Shown here in pieces: positions 9,504 to 18,200 of a stretch of DNA of 64,000 nucleotides (positions are counted from its first letter, which is position 1; each line of letters starts with the position of its first letter). The position numbers and the translations under genes are program-made. Origin of the DNA: Lachnospiraceae bacterium XPB1003 (lineage in GTDB: Bacteria; Bacillota; Clostridia; Lachnospirales; Lachnospiraceae); the NCBI GenBank assembly GCA_900102065.1, contig FMVK01000010.1, positions 62,001 through 126,000 of the forward strand, written 5' to 3'. The notes under the pieces are model-generated. The model was not told where the DNA came from. It saw nothing but the letters and a program-made list of their open reading frames with translations, and did no database searches.

Positions 9504-9804
9504 CTGACGCCTCCTTCATCTCAACATCTCTGTTGTATTCTGCCATGCACTTCCAGGAGCATACTTTAACCTCACGCAGTCTCCCGGATCTTTCATCCCT
9601 TGCCTTCACCTTATAGCCCCAATGCTTTGAAGCACCATAACCATAGTTGAAGAAACAGTTACATACCGGACATATCGCTTTCTTATCCCTTCCAGCCCCG
9701 CGGAGTCTTGCTGCAGGTTGCTTAGCATCATCACGGTATTTTCCGATATAGACTATCTTTCCGCCTCCTTCTGTGTATGCACTGTCCTTGTTGTAGAATC
9801 CCAT
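9439..9804 (-). CDS. Small cysteine-rich (Zn-finger-like) protein, ICE leading gene
   Basis: 121 residues, not a family I can name. Two cysteine pairs, CPVC (ICPVCNCFFNYGYG) and CSWKC, separated by about 38 residues, suggest a zinc ribbon; the tail is strongly basic (GRGRKKYMRD). A clear AGGAGG stands ahead of the ATG. First gene of the ZnF-parA-parB-xis-int row. A GGAC-N5-GTCC palindrome lies 34 bp upstream and is shared with the XRE gene at 11214. The 65-nt overlap with parA is real in both frames. A regulatory or accessory DNA-binding role is inferred. Confidence 0.75.
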   Translation of the reverse strand: MGFYNKDSAYTEGGGKIVYIGKYRDDAKQPAARLRGAGRDKKAICPVCNCFFNYGYGASKHWGYKVKARDERSGRLREVKVCSWKCMAEYNRDVEMKEASGDQSYITYKSEGRGRKKYMRD

Positions 9805-9837
9805 AATCCGCCTCCTGATCTTTGATACTTTACCTGT

Positions 9838-9850
9838 GGACTGTTAGTCC
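9838..9850 (-). promoter_or_regulatory. GGAC-N5-GTCC operator before the parA operon
   Basis: GGACTGTTAGTCC, a dyad 34 bp upstream of the 9804 start codon. The same GGAC-N5-GTCC architecture occurs at 11592-11604 before the XRE regulator. Binding by that regulator is inferred. Confidence 0.5.
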
Positions 9851-9993
9851 CAAAATCTTGTTGCACAACCATATTTTTTATGCTAGGTTGAAAATCAGAT
9901 TAGAAGAAGGGTCTTATAATGCTTTATTTACAAGGACTTTCTCATCTTTTCCAAAATGCCGTCTTCCTGCCAGAGAATGCACGGCATTTTTAA

Positions 9994-10248
9994 TTACTTG
10001 TTTTTCTGCTTTTCCATCCACTTCATTAGATCTCTTTTGCTCACATATTTCCTCTTTCCAAATAAAACAGCCGGAAAATCAGGACTCTTGAAAGTCCCGT
10101 ATACTATTTTTTCTCCCAGTCCGGTCAGTTTCATAACATCTTTTGGAGATAACATCTCATTGCCCGCTGTGCCATCAATCATTTTCCTTACCGCTCCTTT
10201 CTCAGTGTTTACAATGGTTTGCAGTGTCTTAAAGCTTTCCCCGGACAT
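9994..10248 (-). CDS. Small helix-turn-helix protein (MerR/excisionase-like)
   Basis: 84 residues. MLSPKDVMKLTGLGEKIVYG followed by KRKYVSKRDLMKWMEKQK is the HTH_17/excisionase fold that ends in a positioning helix. A start at the internal ATG (residue 23, MIDGTAGNEM) is also possible, as its upstream GGAG-type site is better. It stands alone between the partition operon and the resolvase. Candidate second Xis or regulator. Confidence 0.7.
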   Translation of the reverse strand: MSGESFKTLQTIVNTEKGAVRKMIDGTAGNEMLSPKDVMKLTGLGEKIVYGTFKSPDFPAVLFGKRKYVSKRDLMKWMEKQKNK

Positions 10249-10306
10249 GCTTTTTACTTACTGCAGCGTGACACAAAAGTATACTCAAGTGTTTTCAGGA
10301 AAAATA

Positions 10307-10349
10307 AAACAAAAGTCAGCAATTTACAGTAAATTGTTGACTTTTGTTT
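10307..10349 (-). terminator. Long palindrome after the resolvase gene
   Basis: Two 21-bp arms (10307-10327 and 10329-10349) with a single mismatch around one central base. On the minus strand the palindrome is followed by TTTTATTTTT, so it can end the resolvase transcript. A role in DNA recombination cannot be excluded. Confidence 0.65.
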
Positions 10350-10370
10350 CGTTTTTAAGTACTATAAGCG

Positions 10371-10398
10371 TGGGCATAAAAGTATACTTTTGTGCCCA
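10371..10398. promoter_or_regulatory. 28-bp palindrome centred on GTATAC (candidate res/operator site)
   Basis: TGGGCA and TGCCCA arms flank AAAAGTATACTTTT, with one mismatch. A related CACAAAAGTATACT stands at 10269-10282. The pair sits in the only intergenic space beside the serine recombinase gene, the usual position of a res site. Function is inferred. Confidence 0.5.
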
Positions 10399-10455
10399 TT
10401 TTCTCTGTTTCCCCCTTTTTTGGATCAACAGTAAATCATCTTTTTATCATGTTGA

Positions 10456-11112
10456 TTATTCCTTCTTTACATCACCTCCGATTTCACCATCTCTATACTT
10501 ACAATAATATTTTCTAAATGTAGTTCTCTTCATATTACAGGCCTTAGAAGCATCCTTCTGGGTAAGCTCACCTTCCAAAACCTTGTCTGCCAATCCATAG
10601 AATGATTCCGGAAGCTCAATCGCAGGTCTGCCGAACTTTACGCCTATCATCTTGGCATGTGCGATACCTCCAGCCTGACGCTTACGTATGTTCTCGCGCT
10701 CATTCTGCGCCGTAAAGCTAAGAAGCGAAAGCACCATATCGCAGATAAAAGTCTTCATCAAGCCTTTGGTCTGCCTTGTGTCCAGCAACGGCTGATCAAG
10801 GATTACAATGTCCGCCTTCTTAACTGTAGTTATAAGGCTCCACTGTGCCTTAAGTTCTTCATAATTTCGTCCCATACGGTCAAGCGAAGAAAAAAAAATT
10901 ACATCCCCTTCCCGAACTACAGAAAGCATTTCGTTATATTTTGCCCGGTTAAAATCCTTGCCGGATTCTTTTTCCTCGTAATAGTATTTAGGATCTACGC
11001 CCGCCGCCAAAAGTTCATCTCGCTGTCTAGCCGGATTCTGATCTTTCGTCGAAACTCTTCCGTAACCATAGTGGATACCTTCCGGAACACATTCTTCATA
11101 ATAACTGCTCAT
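10456..11112 (-). CDS. Serine recombinase (resolvase/invertase family)
   Basis: 218 residues. Catalytic Ser21 lies in YGYGRVSTKDQN, and the arginine-rich active site includes SLDRMGRNYEEL. The C-terminus keeps a short HTH (LTQKDASKACNMKRTTFRKYY). Its size is that of small resolvases, so it more likely resolves dimers or inverts a segment than integrates ICE1. GGGAG precedes the ATG. Palindromic candidate sites follow the gene (10307-10398). Confidence 0.93.
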   Translation of the reverse strand: MSSYYEECVPEGIHYGYGRVSTKDQNPARQRDELLAAGVDPKYYYEEKESGKDFNRAKYNEMLSVVREGDVIFFSSLDRMGRNYEELKAQWSLITTVKKADIVILDQPLLDTRQTKGLMKTFICDMVLSLLSFTAQNERENIRKRQAGGIAHAKMIGVKFGRPAIELPESFYGLADKVLEGELTQKDASKACNMKRTTFRKYYCKYRDGEIGGDVKKE

Positions 11113-11213
11113 TTAATTAGTCTCCCATTGCACGTTACACAACGGAGAAAACAGAAAGCATACTTCAGGATAAAAAGAAGTCCAGGAAAACTCTTAACAC
11201 ATTAATAAGACTG

Positions 11214-11537
11214 TCACGCCATCATCAGTTCGCTATAGGCTATAAAACGCCTTGAAGACTTTTGACCATCAAACTTCCACAAGAATAACGCGAACTCTGA
11301 CGGAGTCGCCACAAGCAGATTCTCCATATGCACCTCCAGTAATAGGCTCAATTTGTACAGATGATCAATTGAAGGAAGTACCCTTCCCTGAAACCAGCGA
11401 TAGACCGGCTGAGGGCATGAAAGGCCGAGGATCTTCTGAATATCTCCAACCGAATAGCCTGCTTTCATGATCACCGAACGGATATGTCTGCCTGTTGCCT
11501 TCATGTCAATATTTCCGAACATATTATTATCACTCAT
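11214..11537 (-). CDS. XRE/Cro-like helix-turn-helix regulator
   Basis: 107 residues. GRHIRSVIMKAGYSVGDIQKILGLSCPQPVYRWFQGRVLPSIDHLYKLSLLL is a Cro/CI-type HTH in which substrate-like recognition residues fall in QPVYRWFQGR; this family often carries this unusual W-x-x-G form in Clostridia. GGAGG nine bases before the ATG. A GGAC-N5-GTCC dyad 52 bp upstream suggests autoregulation. Likely a repressor of the ICE left-end genes. Confidence 0.8.
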   Translation of the reverse strand: MSDNNMFGNIDMKATGRHIRSVIMKAGYSVGDIQKILGLSCPQPVYRWFQGRVLPSIDHLYKLSLLLEVHMENLLVATPSEFALFLWKFDGQKSSRRFIAYSELMMA

Positions 11538-11588
11538 AATTGCCGTCCTCCTGCCACTGTCATCTTAAATCTTGTTCGGTATTTTGTC

Positions 11589-11607
11589 ATTGGACAAATA
11601 GTCCAAT
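11589..11607 (-). promoter_or_regulatory. Operator dyad ATTGGAC-N5-GTCCAAT
   Basis: Perfect 7-bp inverted repeat spaced by AAATA upstream of the XRE gene. A further ATTGGACA half-site is visible near 11724. The core is shared with 9838-9850. Confidence 0.6.
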
Positions 11608-11785
11608 TGTACGACGGCACTAAAAACAGCACTACACATGCGGCTGGAACACTTCAATCCTTCAGATATACTTCTTTTCCGTATGTGCACTTATTGATTT
11701 TTGTTAAATATTTGGAGGTCAACCATTGGACACTAAAATTTTATATCGCAAACTGTCCCATAAAAATGACAACAGAAATATGTTT

Positions 11786-11873
11786 GTTACCGCATAAATA
11801 TAATTTTCAAAGCTAGCTTTTCTTGATTAATACTATTTCAAACTAGCCTTTACTTTTACAAACCCTTATTATT
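11786..11873. repeat. Direct repeat A, left copy (defence cassette boundary)
   Basis: About 88 bp, over 90 percent identical by eye to 15059-15144 and in the same orientation. It holds an inverted pair GCTAG...CTAGC with a 20-base loop. It lies in the 408-bp gene-free stretch between the XRE gene and the UDG-like gene. I see no open gene in the rest of that stretch. Confidence 0.85.
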
Positions 11874-11945
11874 TAGTTAGTCCTAATATTAGGAATATGC
11901 TTTTGTACATCGTGTCCAAAAGTGCTTTTTTTCAAATGAAATAAT

Positions 11946-12617
11946 CTATTTCAGGATCAAATCACTTAGATCCTCCATATTTGTAAGACTACTATATACA
12001 GACCTTGCGTTAAACCCACCTTTCGCAGACGGATGACGAATTCCATATATCTTCAAGTCCTCATCTAAGACAATGCCACAAGCACCATGCGGCACTCCAG
12101 CCTTATATTCATATGTGTTTATTACATTCCCACGTCCGCCCAGAGCAGGGAGACTTATTTCCTTATAGCTATCCCGATCCTCGTCAGCAGCTGCCGGCAG
12201 ATTCCAGAAGACAGCTTTGGAAAAGCATACAATAACCGAAATATCGTTTTGATTCACAAACGAAAACAAAGAATCGTTGTATTCTCTTCGCGATATTTTC
12301 ATAAAGTGTTCTGCTTTATTGGTTGCACCTTTACCACATAGAACGGGGACATAGTTTCCAAACCATACTTTCTCATAAAACTCACTGCTTCTTTCATGAG
12401 AATAACCAAATGACTCAGCTATCCGATCAAAGAATCGATCCCATCTGGCGCTTCCTCCTCCGGGCTCACGGTGTGACAGATATTCCTCTACAACACCAGA
12501 AGTTGCATATGGGACCGGTTTGCCAATACTTTCCACCTCTCCGTAATGAGATTCTCCAAGTATCAAGATTCTATTTGATTCGCTTATATTCTTGCCTCTC
12601 CACTCCCCCGGGCTCAT
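11946..12617 (-). CDS. Uracil-DNA-glycosylase-fold-like protein of the defence cassette
   Basis: 223 residues. RILILGESHYGE near the N-terminus and IRHPSAKGGF near the C-terminus resemble motifs of the UDG superfamily (the HPS box after a Rossmann-like core). FGNYVPVL and IVCFSKAVFWNLP lie between them. No canonical GQDPYH is present, so base-excision activity is not assured. GAGGATG precedes the ATG. It follows the collapsed WYL gene by 12 bases. UDG-fold proteins occur in some anti-phage loci; a defence role is inferred from context. Confidence 0.55.
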   Translation of the reverse strand: MSPGEWRGKNISESNRILILGESHYGEVESIGKPVPYATSGVVEEYLSHREPGGGSARWDRFFDRIAESFGYSHERSSEFYEKVWFGNYVPVLCGKGATNKAEHFMKISRREYNDSLFSFVNQNDISVIVCFSKAVFWNLPAAADEDRDSYKEISLPALGGRGNVINTYEYKAGVPHGACGIVLDEDLKIYGIRHPSAKGGFNARSVYSSLTNMEDLSDLILK

Positions 12618-12629
12618 ATATCATCCTCG

Positions 12630-12869
12630 TTAATTCAAATACTTTTCAGACATATTTCGAATATCTTCACTCAATTGTATACGCAACGATTCAGGCTCCA
12701 GCACTTCAACATACGGCCCATACTGAAGCGCCCAATAACGCATGCCATAATTCTTATCTAAAAGCTTAATAATATCCTGCTGCGTCAGCGAATGATCCTC
12801 ATCTGTGTAAACACGCAGGATTTCCAGTATAAGCATATTCAACATCTTCTTATTGCCGGTTGCGTACAT
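12630..12869 (-). pseudogene. Collapsed WYL-family regulator (N- and C-termini joined in frame)
   Basis: 79 residues. The first half (NKKMLNMLILEILRVYTDED, then SLTQQDIIKLLDKNYGM) is the N-terminal HTH of WYL regulators. The second half (YWALQYGPYVEVLEPESLR...) is the very end of a WYL protein. The roughly 200 residues between them, including the WYL core, are missing, and the reading frame is kept. It has its own GAGAGG site and could still be translated. WYL regulators such as BrxR and CapW control defence islands, which fits its place here. Confidence 0.7.
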
Positions 12870-12906
12870 TCTATCATCCTCTCAAGTTTTCACTTTTATC
12901 CAAACA

Positions 12907-12930
12907 AAGCCACCTATATGCAGGTGGCTT
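12907..12930 (-). terminator. Hairpin between the beta-flower and WYL genes
   Basis: AAGCCACCT / AGGTGGCTT, 9-bp perfect stem with a 6-base loop. On the minus strand it is followed by TTTGTTTGG. It separates the KAP/beta-flower unit from the WYL/UDG-like unit. Confidence 0.65.
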
Positions 12931-12953
12931 ATGCTGGATAATAAATTCTAAAC

Positions 12954-13211
12954 TCAGCCCTGGAAAAACAGACCAACGAGCATATTTCCTTTACCAATCT
13001 TACGACCATTAGGTTCAAAAGTTGTATCTGTATTCTCGTCCCAGTAAGCTATCTTCCTCCCCACCTTATCAAAAGCTTCTAGACGATGACCATTAGGTCT
13101 TAATTCTCCTATCTTGCTTCCCACCTTGTTATAAATGGTTGATCTTCCATTTAACTGGGAATCAATTGACCCTATCTTCTGGTTTCTACTGTCTTTTAAG
13201 TCCTGCCGCAT
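12954..13211 (-). CDS. Small repetitive beta-strand protein (5-fold beta-flower-like)
   Basis: 85 residues built of short repeated strands of the type (V/N)G(S/R)KIG.(L/Y).(D/P)NG: IGSIDSQLNGRSTI, VGSKIGELRPNG, VGRKIAYWDENTD, NGRKIGKGNML. This resembles the small proteins annotated as 5-fold beta-flower. GGGGGTAAGAG stands before the ATG. It is 14 bases downstream of the KAP NTPase gene and on the same strand, so the two are probably one operon. Function unknown; a structural or adaptor role to the NTPase is only a guess. Confidence 0.6.
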   Translation of the reverse strand: MRQDLKDSRNQKIGSIDSQLNGRSTIYNKVGSKIGELRPNGHRLEAFDKVGRKIAYWDENTDTTFEPNGRKIGKGNMLVGLFFQG

Positions 13212-13225
13212 AGCTCTTACCCCCT

Positions 13226-14986
13226 TTATACATTGTGCGTTTTTTGATATGCCCCAATTGTTTCATTTACTGAAGCATATGCGTTTTTCGTAATAGATGC
13301 AATCTGATCCGATGCACTCGAATCACTTGCATTTACACGAAGGACATTGTTATATACAAATCTCCCCCAGTCTTCTTTTTGAGGAGAAATGCTCAAATTT
13401 AGCGGGTTTACTCCAAGAGTATCAAAAAATACCTGCTCTAACCCTTTTCCCTGACTAAGTGTAATAGTAAGGTTCACGCCTATAATGAAATCAGTCACCC
13501 TTGACAGGTAATACTCCAGCGTACAATCAAATCCGGCTGTCGTGGTCCATGTATACCATCCTGATATATCAGAGAATTTAACTCCAGGACGGGCTTTTCT
13601 CGGCATCCAAGGAGTAAACTTACCAATCTCCTTCAGCTTGTTTGCTGTTTCCTTTACAAGATCCTTATTCTTATTGCGATACTCCCAGTCTTTCGAATCT
13701 GAATCCGGTTCTTCTGACTTGGCATTTACTGATGTAACGATAGAACATTTCAATATAACCCGGAAGTTATTCAGTTCTTCTTCCGAAAGATCGTGATCGT
13801 CGTCCACTTGAAGAGCGCTTATGAAATAAGGAACAAATGATTTCAGTCTTTCTATTTCATCGCTGCTTTCATCGTTAACAAGTCCATAAATCTCACGTAA
13901 AGAGACTTCTAAGGAATTCGGATCCTGCAACGAAGAAAATGTATCTTCATCTATTCTCGTAGATGTAAAATACAGATAAAGCTTCTCATAGCACATCTGA
14001 GTACAAATTATTGCAAAGAGAACTCTCTTCCTTACGGAATCATCAATATTTGCCACCGTAGATTCCGTTACGATATCCAAAAGCTCATACGTATTAAACA
14101 ATCGTTTCATGCTTCTGGGATTAAACCCTATCGAATTCTGTATAAGATTGAAAAAAAGACTTACCTCTCTCTCATTCGTTGCAACATTGATACGTTCCAT
14201 CATGCCTTTCACATATTTGTGAATATCATAACTTGCAACGGGCATCTTAAACGGAAGCTGTATAATCTTATCAAAGAAGCTCCTGCCTTTCTCTGCTGAT
14301 ACATCATTTCCAAATTTCTGCCTGATTCCAGATGTAACCACTTCATAATCTACAGCAAGTACAAACACGCACTGATCACAATCCAAAAAAAGTTTTAATA
14401 CTTCCAGTAATTCAACGGCTTTGGCCGGTTGCAAGCGATCAAGGTCATCAACAAAAATGACAACTCTGTCCCTATGTTCCTTAGCAAGTTTAGCCTTAAC
14501 CGCATCCACAAACTTATCCTTGAGTTCCGTAATCTCCGAAGCGAAGTCCACTTCCGGAGATCCACCATCTAACGAATTGCTTATAACGCTTGTAATCTCG
14601 CCGCCCAAGGTGTAGTCAGAGACATTTCGGACTACTCTCTTTCCAAAGCCAATCAAACCGCTTATTATTTTCTTACGAACATCGACTTCACAGTCAAGCC
14701 CCTTCAAAATGACATCCATCATGGAGAATGCCAGTGAATTCCCCATATCAAATTGCGAGAACTGCCAGGTATTGAACCAGATTGGCCACACCGCCCCCTG
14801 CATGTTAGCCTTCATCATGTTCATCATACTGGTCTTTCCACTTCCCCAATCACCCTGGATAGAAATAGTCATCGGAGTCTCACAGCTTCGTATAAAGCTG
14901 CACAGAGCATTCACATATACCTCTACATTAAACAGATCCTCAGTAATACTATCCACCGGTCTGTCCGGATAACCCATTTTCTTCAT
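13226..14986 (-). CDS. KAP-family P-loop NTPase
   Basis: 586 residues. Walker A is GDWGSGKT at 45-52; Walker B is VVIFVDDLDRLQPAKA at about 170-185, the hallmark KAP DDLDR. A helical extension follows and a C-terminal domain of about 200 residues that I do not recognise. Classical KAP proteins have membrane helices inserted in the NTPase domain; none is obvious here, so this is a soluble type. The start could be the fourth residue, whose spacing to GAGGG is better. KAP NTPases occur in several phage-exclusion systems. The gene opens a cassette lying between two direct repeats. Confidence 0.88.
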   Translation of the reverse strand: MKKMGYPDRPVDSITEDLFNVEVYVNALCSFIRSCETPMTISIQGDWGSGKTSMMNMMKANMQGAVWPIWFNTWQFSQFDMGNSLAFSMMDVILKGLDCEVDVRKKIISGLIGFGKRVVRNVSDYTLGGEITSVISNSLDGGSPEVDFASEITELKDKFVDAVKAKLAKEHRDRVVIFVDDLDRLQPAKAVELLEVLKLFLDCDQCVFVLAVDYEVVTSGIRQKFGNDVSAEKGRSFFDKIIQLPFKMPVASYDIHKYVKGMMERINVATNEREVSLFFNLIQNSIGFNPRSMKRLFNTYELLDIVTESTVANIDDSVRKRVLFAIICTQMCYEKLYLYFTSTRIDEDTFSSLQDPNSLEVSLREIYGLVNDESSDEIERLKSFVPYFISALQVDDDHDLSEEELNNFRVILKCSIVTSVNAKSEEPDSDSKDWEYRNKNKDLVKETANKLKEIGKFTPWMPRKARPGVKFSDISGWYTWTTTAGFDCTLEYYLSRVTDFIIGVNLTITLSQGKGLEQVFFDTLGVNPLNLSISPQKEDWGRFVYNNVLRVNASDSSASDQIASITKNAYASVNETIGAYQKTHNV

Positions 14987-15058
14987 CCCTCAGCCCTCAC
15001 ATTGTATAAAGTATACCACCACAAATGTACATTATTATGCACATTTCGTGAACATTTA

Positions 15059-15144
15059 GTTACCTATAAATATATTTTCAAAGCTAGTTTTTCTTGATTA
15101 GTACTATTTCAAACTAGCCTTTACTTTTACAAACCCTTATTATT
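15059..15144. repeat. Direct repeat A, right copy (upstream of the KAP gene)
   Basis: About 86 bp, near-identical to 11786-11873. Here the inner stem GCTAGTTT / AAACTAGC is perfect. It lies 73 bp upstream of the KAP start, in a 308-bp stretch without a gene, and may contain that operon's promoter as well as mark the cassette edge. Confidence 0.85.
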
Positions 15145-15294
15145 GAATTACAAATCTATATCTGTCTGGCAGAAAGGAATCATATCATTTACGCCATCAT
15201 TTTCCAAATGACATGATTCATCACAAAATACATTATAAAGCATTACTTCACCCCGCTTTCGCCATGATTTTATATTTGTTATATTTCGATTGTT

Positions 15295-18200
15295 TTAAAG
15301 AGGTTTAGCGTAAACATCCTCAACATATGTTTCAGGTGTTGCTTCTTCAACAACGCCAGATTTCGGATCAAATATTACCCTTTTTCTCAAACGTTCATAT
15401 AAAACTGAGCCTACGGTATCCATCACCTGTTGCATCATATCAGGATCTGAAAATAAGCGTCTGAAAAACTCATCATTTTGCTCATAGCGCTCTGCCGCCA
15501 TGGACGGGAAATCCTTTGTGAACAAGAGCATAAATGTAGATCTGTCATTGTTCTTCGCATAATCCTGCCATTTTTCCTGCTTGGCATAATCGTTTTCCAT
15601 CTGAACAAGAACCTTATCCATTTCAGTAAAGTTCGTGCCATATTTCTCATTTATTTTCTCAATAATTGTTGTCAGAGGATCCTTCTTTTTCTCTCTGTGA
15701 CCGGCCTCACCTGAAATGGGAACATAGCCACCAGGTGCCCCCTCCAGTTCTATAGAGCCTTCAAAGTCTTTTTCAAGCTTATAGTACTCAAGCAAAACTT
15801 TATCATCGATATCAACCTTCTCCCGGCTTCCCTTGGGGAGCATCGTATAAAGGAATTTTGAATATACACTGAACTTGTGGATATCCTTATCAAAAAGCCT
15901 ACATACCTGTGTAATATATGAATACACACGGTTAAACATCGCAAGTGTGGACTTGAATACATCCTGCCTCTCGACTTCAAGTGCAAGGAAACGATCTACC
16001 GCTGGTCTGAGCTGTCCTTGCAGTTTCCCAAGATCACCTGCTGTCTGCGTATCATTTGAATAAAATATATCCGCGAATCCTTCTATCTCACTTGTTTGAT
16101 ATACCCTAAATCCATCAAGAGTATTCTTCATATCGTAAATTACATTAGGATCTGTCTCCTCAAGAAGAACTGTCTCCTCATAGAAAGGTTCAAATGATCC
16201 TTTTATATCCTCGACTGAATTTACAAAATCAAGGACGAATGTATCCTGTTTTCCCGGTGCGGTACGATTTAATCTTGATAACGTCTGAACAGCTTTCACG
16301 CCGGAAAGTTTCTTATCAACAAACATGGTGTGAAGAAGAGGCTCGTCAAATCCGGTCTGATATTTTTCCGCAACCACGAGAATTCCATAATCATCTGTAT
16401 GGAATGCCTCTGGCAAAGCTTTCTCCTTTATAGTTTCACCGTTCTTATCCTTGTTGATACCTTCTTCAGTGTATGAAACTCCGTCATCTGTTATTTCACC
16501 GGAGAACGCAACAAGCACATCAAGATCTTTATAACCCTTTTCCTCAATCTGTCTCTTGAATTCCTTCACATATCTTACGGCATGGAGACGCGACGGCGTA
16601 ACGACCATAGCTTTTGCACGACCGCCCATCTTATGACGCGTAATATTCATGAAATGTTCAAGCATTATGGTTGTCTTCTGAGAAATATTATGAGGATGCA
16701 AGGTCTCATAATTTAATATGGCCTTTGCTCCCGCTGTTGTATCAAGTTCCGGATCATCATCAATAGTCTTCAAGATCTTGTAATACATCTTATATGTCAT
16801 GTAATTTTTCAAGACATCAAGAATGAAGCCCTCTTCTATGGCCTGACGCATCGAATAGATATGGAAAGGATGATATACTCCCTCGTCATCCTTTGTTCCA
16901 AACATCTGAAGAGTCTTTCCTTTCGGAGTAGCTGTAAATGCAAAGAACGAAAGGTTCTTATGGATGCCCTGTGCTGCGAGTTCATCCAAGAGGCGATCTT
17001 CATCATCTTTACGATTCTTCTCGTCCTCTTCTTCCATCTCAGCATATTCTTTTAGGATTTCCTCTGTGTCAGCAAGAGCTCTCTTGAGCTTCTTGGCTGC
17101 ATCACCTGTCTGGGAAGAATGTGCTTCATCGACAATAATGGCAAATCGCTTATTGTCAGCATTTACCTCTTTATAGATAACCGGGAACTTCTGTAATGTT
17201 GTTATGATAATTCCGGCACCACCGTTGATCGCTGTCTTAAGCTGTTCGGAATTCTTATCAATTTTCTGAACAACGCCCTCTACATGATCGAACTGATATA
17301 CTGTGGACTGTAACTGGCTATCAAGCACCCTACGATCAGTAACGATGATAACAGACTGGAATATCTTCTCATCCATATCATTATGAAGGCCAGAAAGTCT
17401 ATGGGCTAACCAAGCTATAGAATTGGATTTGCCAGAACCGGCACTGTGCTGGATCAAGTAATTCTTACCAGATCCATTCTCTTTCACATCCGCAAGAAGC
17501 TTTGTAACAACATCAAGCTGATGATATCTCGGGAATATCATGGTTTCCGATTTCAATTCACCGGTCTTCTTATCAAATTCCTGCTGAAGATGCATATACT
17601 TCTGCAATATCTCAAGCAGCCTATCCTTGCAGAGAACATTTTCCCAAAGATAAGCCGTATCATATCCATTTTCATTATTCGGATTACCCTTGCCTCCGAC
17701 TTTGCCTGCCCCTGCACTTCCCTGGTTGAATGGAAGGAAATAAGTATGTGGTCCGGCCAACTTTGTGGTCATATATACATTGGTAAGATCCACAGCAAAA
17801 TGAACAAGAACACGTTCCTTAAAGGTAAAGATCGCATCCTTGCCTGCCCGGTCAAATTTATACTGATTTATGGCATTAGCTGTATTCTGTCCGGTGAACT
17901 GACACTTTAATTCCATTGATACTACTGGAATGCCGTTTACAAATAATACTATATCAATGCTGTTCTCGTTCTTGAGCGAATAATAAAGCTGTCTGGTACA
18001 ATGCAAGATGTTAGCCTCATACTGAGCCTTGCTTGTCTCATTAAGGGATGTCTCCGGCTTCCAAAAGACAGCTCTAAACTTGATGCCGCGATCAGTAAAA
18101 CCATGGCGTAATACATTCAGAAGATTTGTCTGCTTAACCTCTTTCATAAAGCGTTCAACAATCTGTTTCTCAGCAGTATCGCCGTATATCTTTACATACT

